Assembly (NCBI GenBank): GCA_030640275.1
Contig: DAOWJR010000074.1
Coordinates: 1 to 7,703 of the forward strand
Direction: 5' to 3'
Length of the DNA: 7,703 bases
Source of the DNA: Actinomycetes bacterium
GTDB taxonomy: Bacteria; Actinomycetota; Humimicrobiia; JAHJRV01
Both the position numbers and the translations under genes were made by a program. Position 1 is the stretch's first letter. Every line of letters begins with the position of its first letter. Of this stretch, positions 1 to 5,081 are shown piece by piece. Under the pieces are notes generated by a model. The model was not told where the DNA came from. It made no database searches and saw only the letters and a program-made list of their open reading frames with translations.

Positions 1-6
1 AAATTG

Positions 7-1035
7 TTATTTTATTTTTAATGTGGATTTTTTATCTGATTTTTTAAGGACAATTACTCTATCTATTTCTGATAAATCTTTAATTATTTCTATTATTTTA
101 TATCTTTTGTTTTTTTCATGTTTTTGTTTTTTTAAGAAAAATTGAGATTGATTATACCCAATTTCTAAAAGAAGATATCCATTTTTCTTTAAAAAATTCA
201 GAGATTTTGAAATTATTTCTCTGTAGTAAAAAAGTCCATCTTCGCCACCAAGTAAAGCATTTTCAGGTTCATATTCTCTAATTTCAGGTTGAAGTTCTTT
301 GAACTTTGAAATTGGGACATATGGAGGATTACTAATAATTAAATCGAATGAAAGTTTTAGATTTGAAGGTAATGGTTCAAATAAATTACCTTTTAAAAAA
401 TTTATTCTATCTGAAAGATTTAGATTAACTGCATTACTCTTTGCAATCTCTAATGCTTTTTCATTAATATCTGTAGCATATACGAAACAATTAGAAATTT
501 TATTCACAATTGCAAGTCCTATAGCACCACACCCCGTCCCTATATCTAAAACTAAAAGCTTTTTCTCATTTGATGATGTTAAATAATTATTTTTTCTAAT
601 ATTTTTATTCAAGTTTATATTTTTTCTTGCTTTAGTATTTATACCTACCTTTATATTTTCATTTGCTTTAATATCTTCATTAATACTCATATTTTTTAGA
701 ATTGAAATTGCTTTTTGGGCTAGAATCTCTGTTTCAGGTCGAGGTATAAAAGCTCCTTCCTTAATAAAAAGTTTAGAATCCAAGAAACTTACTTCTTGAG
801 TTAAATATTGAATTGGAATATTATTTGATCTTGCAACTACAAGACTCCAGAATTTTTCAAATTCATCTTTTGAGATAAAGTCATCAAGTTTAAGATAAAG
901 TTTAGTCTTTGGAATTGATAATACATGTGAAATTAAAATTTCTGAAGTGATTCTTGGGGATTCAATGTTTTTTTCTTTTAAAAAATTTATTGCTTTTTTA
1001 ATAGCACTTTGAATGGAAATTGTTTCTTTTAACAT
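7..1035 (-). CDS. prmC: Peptide chain release factor N5-glutamine methyltransferase PrmC, with repeat insertion
   Basis: S-adenosylmethionine-dependent enzyme that methylates the glutamine of the GGQ motif in release factors, including RF1 encoded just upstream. The N-terminal helical domain (about 1-80) is followed by FIPRPETE (96-103). The class I methyltransferase core has SAM-binding DIGTGCG (164-170), the acidic residue in YATDINEKAL (about 189) and the catalytic NPPY (236-239), which contacts the target glutamine. At 342 aa it is about 55-65 residues longer than E. coli or Bacillus PrmC. About 42 of these lie between PRPETE and DIGTGCG and include six hexapeptide repeats (116-151); the C-terminus is also lysine-rich and slightly long. 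The ATG has no recognisable Shine-Dalgarno; its leader is occupied by a dispersed repeat. All motifs are intact, so it is probably functional. Confidence 0.95.
   Translation of the reverse strand: MLKETISIQSAIKKAINFLKEKNIESPRITSEILISHVLSIPKTKLYLKLDDFISKDEFEKFWSLVVARSNNIPIQYLTQEVSFLDSKLFIKEGAFIPRPETEILAQKAISILKNMSINEDIKANENIKVGINTKARKNINLNKNIRKNNYLTSSNEKKLLVLDIGTGCGAIGLAIVNKISNCFVYATDINEKALEIAKSNAVNLNLSDRINFLKGNLFEPLPSNLKLSFDLIISNPPYVPISKFKELQPEIREYEPENALLGGEDGLFYYREIISKSLNFLKKNGYLLLEIGYNQSQFFLKKQKHEKNKRYKIIEIIKDLSEIDRVIVLKKSDKKSTLKIK
583..690. repeat. In-frame 18-bp degenerate tandem repeat (6 units) inside prmC
   Basis: Six consecutive 18-bp units start at 583, 601, 619, 637, 655 and 673, each beginning AT on the plus strand and most ending AT. 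Translated from the minus strand they give the hexapeptides MSINED, IKANEN, IKVGIN, TKARKN, INLNKN and IRKNNY (PrmC residues 116-151). Because 18 is a multiple of three, gain or loss of units keeps the frame. Confidence 0.75.
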
Positions 1036-1052
1036 ATAATTGTTTCTTATTA

Positions 1053-1087
1053 GAGATTGCTTCGGGACTTCGTCCCTCGCAATGACA
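1053..1087 (-). repeat. Dispersed palindromic repeat in the prfA-prmC gap (GTCATTGCGAG type)
   Basis: GAGATTGC (1053-1060) to CCTCGCAATGACA (1075-1087). It folds as an interrupted hairpin: outer stem ATTGC/GCAAT (1056-1060 with 1079-1083), inner stem GGGAC/GTCCC (1064-1068 with 1072-1076) and a 3-nt loop. In the prfA-prmC message it lies 18 nt before the prmC start. No T tract follows, so it is not a standard terminator. Confidence 0.8.
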
Positions 1088-1090
1088 TAC

Positions 1091-1116
1091 GAGAAATAAC
1101 TTCCCTTGCAATGACA
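1091..1116 (-). repeat. Degenerate partial copy of the dispersed repeat
   Basis: Starts GAGA (1091-1094) and ends GCAATGACA (1108-1116). The end block is identical to the ends at 1079-1087 and 2378-2386, in the same orientation and only 4 bp after the full copy. The left arm is degenerate, so the hairpin is lost. Confidence 0.5.
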
Positions 1117-1129
1117 ATTAAAATTATAT

Positions 1130-2203
1130 TTATAAATTTCTAAGTTTATCTCCTCTTTCTTTTATAGAAAGTGTATTTATAAACCCATCTAATTCCCCTG
1201 ATAAAACCTGTTCCAATTTATGAAGTGTTAATCCTATTCTATGATCTGTTACTCTGTTTTGTGGAAAATTATATGTTCTTATTTTCTCACTTCTTTCTCC
1301 CATTCCAATTTGACCTTTACGTTTAGTGGCCACCTCTTTTTGCTGTTCCCTTACTTTTTTATCTAACAATTTAGCTCTAAGTATTTTAAATGCTCTTTGT
1401 TTGTTCTGAAATTGAGATCTTTCATCCTGACAGGAAACTACAATTTTTGTTGGAATATGAGTTATTCTTACAGCAGAATCTGTAACATTTACATGTTGTC
1501 CTCCTGGACCAGATGACCGAAATGTTTGAATAGAGATATCATCAGATTTAATCTCAACATCTACTTTCTCAGCAACTGGTAAAACTGCAACTGTTGTGGT
1601 AGATGTATGAATTCTTCCACTTGATTCTGTTACAGGAATTCTCTGGACTCTATGCACCCCAGATTCATACTTAAATTTGTTATAGGCTCCTTTTCCACTA
1701 ACTTCAAAAACAATTTCCTTAAAACCACCCAAATCTGAGACATTTGATGAAAGTACTTTAACATTATAATTATTCTTCTCACTATATTTTGAGTACATTT
1801 TGAAAAGATCAGATGCAAAAAGAGCTGCCTCATCACCACCAGTTCCAGCTCTTATTTCTACTATAATATCTTTTTGTGCATACACATCTTTTGGTAATAA
1901 AAGTTCCTCAATTTTTGTTTCCAAGTTTGACTTCTCTTTCTCAAGATTTAATAGCTCTTCAGTTATTAAATCCCTTAATTCCTTCTCTTTTTCTGTTTGC
2001 AACATCTCTTCTGTTTCTTCTATTTCTGATTTAATTTTTCTATATTTTTGCGCTGCTTTAACTGTATCCTCTAATTGAGAAATCTCCTGGCTATACTTTT
2101 TTATTTTAACCGGATCCTTTGTTACATCAGGTCGTTTAAGCTTTTTTAATATATTATTATATCTATCTTCTATCTTTTTTAACTTATCTAATAAATTTTT
2201 CAT
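1130..2203 (-). CDS. prfA: Peptide chain release factor 1 (RF1)
   Basis: Class I release factor that recognises UAG and UAA in the ribosomal A site and triggers peptide release. The 357-aa length is standard for RF1. Features: N-terminal coiled-coil-rich domain (1-about 105); the stop-codon recognition tripeptide Pro190-Val191-Thr192 (PxT type, which marks RF1, whereas RF2 has SPF), followed by SSGRIHTST; and the catalytic GGQ loop at 234-236 within RSSGPGGQHVNVTDSAVR. Gln236 is the residue expected to be methylated by PrmC, encoded next downstream. Starts at ATG with GAGG at 2213-2210. Short dispersed repeats lie both upstream (2316-2443) and downstream (1053-1116). Three genes in this window end in TAG (sppA, rpmE, thyX) as does the DUF1385 gene, consistent with RF1 being in full use. 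Confidence 0.98.
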   Translation of the reverse strand: MKNLLDKLKKIEDRYNNILKKLKRPDVTKDPVKIKKYSQEISQLEDTVKAAQKYRKIKSEIEETEEMLQTEKEKELRDLITEELLNLEKEKSNLETKIEELLLPKDVYAQKDIIVEIRAGTGGDEAALFASDLFKMYSKYSEKNNYNVKVLSSNVSDLGGFKEIVFEVSGKGAYNKFKYESGVHRVQRIPVTESSGRIHTSTTTVAVLPVAEKVDVEIKSDDISIQTFRSSGPGGQHVNVTDSAVRITHIPTKIVVSCQDERSQFQNKQRAFKILRAKLLDKKVREQQKEVATKRKGQIGMGERSEKIRTYNFPQNRVTDHRIGLTLHKLEQVLSGELDGFINTLSIKERGDKLRNL

Positions 2204-2245
2204 TTTTTACCTCATAAATTCAAGCTCATAAAGGCTTCTTAGCTT

Positions 2246-2251
2246 ATTATA
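2246..2251 (-). promoter_or_regulatory. Possible -10 element for prfA
   Basis: A perfect TATAAT on the minus strand (2251-2246), about 43 nt before the prfA ATG. No recognisable -35 element lies 16-18 bp upstream, so this is weak evidence for a separate prfA-prmC promoter; it would make sense given the 263-bp gap after the DUF1385 gene. GAGG at 2213-2210 is the prfA ribosome-binding site. Confidence 0.3.
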
Positions 2252-2315
2252 CTCTTAATATGTACTATATATGAGATAAGTTTACAGTTTGCTCTTTTAA
2301 AAATTAATATAAATA

Positions 2316-2343
2316 GGATCCTTCGCTAACGCTCAGGATGACA
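2316..2343 (-). repeat. Dispersed palindromic repeat, copy A (GTCATCCTGAG type)
   Basis: On the minus strand it begins TGTCATCCTGAGCG. ATCCT (2318-2322) pairs with AGGAT (2335-2339) around the centre CGCTAACGCTC (2324-2334), which is shared exactly with copy B. It belongs to a short repeat type that I recognise from many unrelated bacterial genomes. Confidence 0.75.
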
Positions 2344-2350
2344 ATTATTT

Positions 2351-2386
2351 GAGATTGCCACGCCGCTAACGCTCCTCGCAATGACA
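2351..2386 (-). repeat. Dispersed palindromic repeat, copy B (GTCATTGCGAG type)
   Basis: Starts GAGATTGC (2351-2358) and ends CCTCGCAATGACA (2374-2386). Both blocks are identical to those of the copy at 1053-1087. ATTGC (2354-2358) pairs with GCAAT (2378-2382). The centre CGCTAACGCTC (2364-2374) is identical to that of copy A. Confidence 0.75.
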
Positions 2387-2418
2387 AGGTATTATTTCTT
2401 ATTTAGAATTTTTTAAAT

Positions 2419-2443
2419 AGAATCCTTACATACAAGAATGACA
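2419..2443 (-). repeat. Degenerate dispersed palindromic repeat, copy C
   Basis: Plus strand AGAATCCTT, a degenerate centre, then AAGAATGACA. The outer parts resemble the GTCATTCT...AGAATCT variety of this repeat type, while the centre has lost the GCTTCGCTC core. Same orientation as copies A and B immediately upstream. Confidence 0.4.
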
Positions 2444-2466
2444 GCTTAATCTATAATCTCAAAATT

Positions 2467-3384
2467 CTAAGGGAGGGCTAAAAAATCTTGGTCTTGTATG
2501 AGTGTCTCTTCCTTTTTAATTTCCCTATTTATTACTTTTTCTAATGCCACAATTGCAACTTCTAACTGTTCTTTTGAAGGAATTCTTGTGGTAAGTCTTT
2601 GAAGTAGTAATCCTGGAAAGGAAACAATTTTTAGAATTAAGCTTTCTGGAAATTTCCCAGCAAGTCTAATGAATTCATATGAAATCCCCATAATAAGAGG
2701 AATTAAGATAATTCTATAGATTATTCTTTGAATTAGAGATTGTCTACCTAAAAGAGAAAATATTATTATGCTGATTACCACGACTATCATTAAGAAAGCT
2801 GTACCACATCTCATATGAAGAGTGCTATATTTACTAACTTTTGAAGTTGTAAGCTCATCCCCCGCTTCATATGCATGTATAACTTTATGCTCAGCTCCAT
2901 GATACTCATATAGTGTTTTTATGTCCTTTAAAAAAGAGGTAAAAATTATATAACTAATTAAAATAGTTAGTCTAATCAATCCTTCAATCAGGTTATATAG
3001 AAAGATATTTGGTATAGATTGATAAATAAACTTACCTAAGAATGTGGGAAGTGCAAAAAAGAGTCCAAAGGTTAAAGCTACTGCTAAAATTATAGAAATT
3101 GTCATTTGTAGCCATGAAATCTCAACCTCTTCTCCACCTGTTTTATCAACTGAATACATAAGTGCTTTAAATCCAAGTATAAGATTTTCAATTAAAGCTA
3201 CAGCTCCTCTTATCAACGGTAGTTTAGCCATAGGATATTTTTTGATTATTGATTTTACGGAAAATAATTCAACATCTATTTCTTTACTTTGATTTCTAAG
3301 AGCAATTGAATAGAGGTTTTCACTTCTCATCATTACTCCGTTTATTACTGATTGACCACCTACTCTCAGTTTTTCAGTTTTCAC
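2467..3384 (-). CDS. DUF1385 family membrane protein (YqhQ-type)
   Basis: Member of the DUF1385 family, to which Bacillus subtilis YqhQ belongs; biochemical function is not established. The 305-aa protein carries the family signatures: GGQSVINGVMMR near the N-terminus (9-20), HGAEHK (162-167) and HMRCGTAF (190-197). Four hydrophobic segments lie at about 91-113, 127-151, 196-212 and 219-237, so it is an integral membrane protein. The His/Glu/Cys-containing signatures next to membrane segments suggest a metal site or enzyme active site, but that is inference. It starts at GTG overlapping the tdk stop. This gene often sits beside rpmE, prfA and prmC in low-GC bacteria, which hints at a link to translation or envelope upkeep without proving one. 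It is followed by a 263-bp gap with repeats before prfA. Confidence 0.9.
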   Translation of the reverse strand: MKTEKLRVGGQSVINGVMMRSENLYSIALRNQSKEIDVELFSVKSIIKKYPMAKLPLIRGAVALIENLILGFKALMYSVDKTGGEEVEISWLQMTISIILAVALTFGLFFALPTFLGKFIYQSIPNIFLYNLIEGLIRLTILISYIIFTSFLKDIKTLYEYHGAEHKVIHAYEAGDELTTSKVSKYSTLHMRCGTAFLMIVVVISIIIFSLLGRQSLIQRIIYRIILIPLIMGISYEFIRLAGKFPESLILKIVSFPGLLLQRLTTRIPSKEQLEVAIVALEKVINREIKKEETLIQDQDFLALP

Positions 3385-4058
3385 TCTTTATCAGCTTCCT
3401 CCATAACTTCAGACCAATAATCAACTCCCTGTTCAAATAATGTTTTAGTCTGTTTAGTTAAATCCATAACTTCATGACACTTACGACATCTCGCTTCATA
3501 AAGCTCTTCAGCTCCAATCTTTACCACAGGGTCATTAATTGATGCGGGTTTTCCATCAATAAGTCGTTGGGTACGAGTCGCTGGATTACCGCACTTCACA
3601 CAGATTGCTTGAAGTTTATCAACATATTCTGCAATTGCTAAGAGATATGGTATTGGTCCAAAAGGTTTTCCACGAAAATCCTGATCTAATCCAGAAACTA
3701 TAACCCTAACTCCTCTATCTGCTAAACGTTGACAAACTTCGATTAAATCAATATCAAAAAATTGTGCTTCATCAATAGCTACAACTTGCACATCAGCTGG
3801 ACAAGTAAGAATGATATCTAAAGCTTGTTTCACAATTTCAGCATCAACTTTCGCACCAGAATGTGCTTTTATATACTTTTTTGAATACCTTGTATCAATT
3901 TTAGGTTTATATACCCTAACTTTTAATTTTGCTATCTCTGCTCTTCTTACTCTTCTAATGAGTTCTTCGCTTTTTCCAGAAAACATTGCTCCACTTATAA
4001 CTTCTATCCAACCTGATTTTTCACCATGACTAAGATAAATATTTTTCAAGTATCTCAT
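3381..4058 (-). CDS. tdk: Thymidine kinase (type II, zinc-binding)
   Basis: Phosphorylates thymidine (and deoxyuridine) with ATP to give dTMP in pyrimidine salvage; works as a tetramer in the cytoplasm. Visible features are the P-loop GAMFSGKS (23-30), DEAQFF (96-101) with Glu97 as the likely catalytic base, and the structural zinc cysteines C153-x2-C156 and C191-x2-C194 followed by His195. The 225-aa length is longer than the usual 190-210, from extra N- and C-terminal residues. The ATG at 4058 directly abuts GGAGG with no spacer, so initiation may really be at the TTG at 4049-4047 (codon 4), 9 nt from that site; the conserved core begins only near residue 17, so both are possible. It overlaps thyX at its start and the DUF1385 gene by 4 bp (GTGA) at its end, indicating one polycistronic message. 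Confidence 0.96.
   Translation of the reverse strand: MRYLKNIYLSHGEKSGWIEVISGAMFSGKSEELIRRVRRAEIAKLKVRVYKPKIDTRYSKKYIKAHSGAKVDAEIVKQALDIILTCPADVQVVAIDEAQFFDIDLIEVCQRLADRGVRVIVSGLDQDFRGKPFGPIPYLLAIAEYVDKLQAICVKCGNPATRTQRLIDGKPASINDPVVKIGAEELYEARCRKCHEVMDLTKQTKTLFEQGVDYWSEVMEEADKE
3395..3402 (-). promoter_or_regulatory. Ribosome-binding site deciding the GTG start of the DUF1385 gene
   Basis: GGAGGAAG on the minus strand, inside the last codons of tdk and 10 nt before GTG at 3384-3382. The GTG shares bases with the tdk TGA stop (GTGA), a typical stop-restart coupling arrangement. Confidence 0.6.
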
Positions 4059-4725
4059 CCTCCTTTGGAGGGTTTTTGCACATCATCTCACCTTCTGGAC
4101 ATCTTCCCCTAAAACAGGGCGGTCCTGCATGTTCAAAGATGGTTGGTGCAACTTCTTTAACTTTATTTAGCATCCTATATGCCATCTCTCTAATCTCCCA
4201 CTGTGCTCTCTCACAACATCTAAGTGTAAAAAGGTGCAAGAGTTCTCTTGCATTCATTGTAATTATAATCTGAGTGGGGAAAGCATTTGAGAGAACATAT
4301 CTAGCATCCTCTGAAGATATCTTATTTTTAAGAAAATATTTGTATAAATTAAAACTCTGTTGTTGAAACTCTTCAAATTTTTGATAAAGGTCTTTTCTAT
4401 CTTTAATTGATTGTGGTGTTACATACTCTAAATTTCTCTTATATTCAACATATCTTTGACTTTGTTGACTATATGATGCAAGCCTATGTCTTACCAATTG
4501 ATGAGAACACGCTCTTGATATTCCATCTACTATAAATGTAAAAGATGCATGTTCTATGGCACTATGATGTCCTGCCTTAATTAAAAATCTAATCAGTTTT
4601 TTAACCTCTTCATCACTCATATTCTCATAAATCTCTTTTGCATTACGAGGTGAATAGCAAACTCTTGCTGCTATTGCTACTGTCTTTTCAGGTTCTGGAG
4701 TGTATTTTATTAATTCGATATACAT
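4030..4725 (-). CDS. thyX: FAD-dependent thymidylate synthase ThyX
   Basis: Flavin-dependent thymidylate synthase, which converts dUMP to dTMP using methylene-tetrahydrofolate as carbon donor and reduced FAD as reductant, so no dihydrofolate is produced. The 231-aa protein shows the diagnostic ThyX motif RHR-x7-S (Arg79-His80-Arg81 to Ser89, then QR). It also has the upstream histidine-rich helix (HHSAIEHASFTF, 53-64), RELLHLFTLRCCERAQWEIR (160-179), and the C-terminal GPPCFRGRCPEGEMMC with cysteines 204, 209 and 216. Starts at ATG with GAGGT at 4733-4737, 13 bp after rpmE. Its last 29 bases overlap the annotated tdk start. Together with tdk it places the two dTMP-forming routes side by side. 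No thyA or folA is in the window. Confidence in family and function is high. Confidence 0.97.
   Translation of the reverse strand: MYIELIKYTPEPEKTVAIAARVCYSPRNAKEIYENMSDEEVKKLIRFLIKAGHHSAIEHASFTFIVDGISRACSHQLVRHRLASYSQQSQRYVEYKRNLEYVTPQSIKDRKDLYQKFEEFQQQSFNLYKYFLKNKISSEDARYVLSNAFPTQIIITMNARELLHLFTLRCCERAQWEIREMAYRMLNKVKEVAPTIFEHAGPPCFRGRCPEGEMMCKNPPKEDEILEKYLS
4059..4071 (-). promoter_or_regulatory. Short hairpin containing the tdk Shine-Dalgarno
   Basis: Minus-strand CCTCC (4071-4067), AAA loop, GGAGG (4063-4059). The five bases of the right arm are the only good ribosome-binding site for tdk and could be paired when thyX is not being translated; ribosomes finishing thyX would open it, coupling the two genes. 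The arms also encode Pro-Pro-Lys-Glu of ThyX, so coincidence is possible. Confidence 0.4.
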
Positions 4726-4738
4726 TCAATCTACCTCG

Positions 4739-4951
4739 CTATCTTAATCTTCTACCTTTTTTAATTCTCCTTTCAAACCTTTTGACTCTACCTCCTGTAT
4801 CAACCAACTTTTGCTTCCCAGTATAAAAGGGATGACATTTTGAACATATTCCAACTGTTATCTTGCTTTTCGTAGAACGAGTATTAAAACTATTCCCACA
4901 TGAACATGTTACTATGCAATCAATATATTCTGGATGAATTCCTTTTTTCAA
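4739..4951 (-). CDS. rpmE: 50S ribosomal protein L31 (bL31, zinc-binding type)
   Basis: Small protein of the large ribosomal subunit that bridges towards the 30S head. The 70-aa product has the classic MKKGIHPEY opening and four cysteines in the order C16-x-C18 and C36-x2-C39, so it is the zinc-binding form (RpmE) rather than the cysteine-free form made under zinc shortage. PFYTGKQK (41-48) and the basic tail (KRFERRIKKGRRLR) are typical. Initiation is at TTG behind a near-perfect Shine-Dalgarno. It lies 130 bp after rho, an adjacency seen in many bacteria, and 13 bp before thyX. E. coli L31 is known to control its own synthesis; whether the hairpin-like sequence upstream at 5004-5026 takes part in that here is not known. 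Confidence 0.97.
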   Translation of the reverse strand: MKKGIHPEYIDCIVTCSCGNSFNTRSTKSKITVGICSKCHPFYTGKQKLVDTGGRVKRFERRIKKGRRLR

Positions 4952-4958
4952 TATATAT

Positions 4959-4966
4959 ACCTCCTT
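4959..4966 (-). promoter_or_regulatory. Strong ribosome-binding site deciding the TTG start of rpmE
   Basis: AAGGAGGT on the minus strand, 7 nt before TTG at 4951-4949. It is near-ideal in sequence and spacing and fixes the start of the small gene. The protein then begins MKKGIHPEY, as L31 proteins usually do. Confidence 0.8.
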
Positions 4967-5004
4967 GAAATCTTTTTTATTAATATTTATATTTATTTCT
5001 TTAT

Positions 5005-5029
5005 ATTCTAAAAGCTGCTCAGAATAACA
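5005..5029 (-). repeat. Degenerate copy of the dispersed palindromic repeat, upstream of rpmE
   Basis: The plus strand reads ATTCT, a 10-11 nt centre, then AGAATAACA. The right half GCTCAGAATAACA (5017-5029) matches 11 of 13 bases of the copy at 2331-2343 (GCTCAGGATGACA). TATTCT (5004-5009) and AGAATA (5021-5026) form a 6-bp stem. It has the same orientation as the copies around prfA. It could instead be a leader hairpin of rpmE unrelated to the repeat family. Confidence 0.4.
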
Positions 5030-5045
5030 AATTAGTTATATTTTA

Positions 5046-5079
5046 AAATTAATAAATAATATTAAAATTTATTTAATTT
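5046..5079 (-). other. AT-only hairpin just after rho
   Basis: AAATTAATAAAT (5046-5057) can pair with ATTTATTTAATTT (5067-5079) with one bulged base, immediately after the rho stop codon. All pairs are A-T, so it is weak; it may slow polymerase or protect the 3' end of the rho message rather than terminate. The rho-rpmE gap (130 bp) is otherwise featureless apart from the degenerate repeat at 5005-5029 and the rpmE ribosome-binding site. Confidence 0.25.
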
Positions 5080-5081
5080 TA

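Noticed and set aside
109..133. T7/T5/T7 runs near the prmC 3' end as a programmed slippage site
   Set aside because: Lysine-rich AAA runs are expected in a genome this AT-rich, and no alternative reading frame of interest follows them.
583..690. Frameshift or assembly error in prmC as the cause of the extra residues
   Set aside because: The frame is open throughout, the motifs on both sides are intact, and the extra part has a clean 18-bp period, which points to a genuine tandem repeat.
1053..1087. Intrinsic terminator between prfA and prmC
   Set aside because: The hairpin is followed on the minus strand by CTAATAAGAAAC and not a T tract, and the same structure recurs in another gap, so it is better described as a dispersed repeat.
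2316..2443. CRISPR array upstream of prfA
   Set aside because: The repeats are not identical in length or sequence, spacing is only 7 to about 32 bp and irregular, and no cas genes are present.
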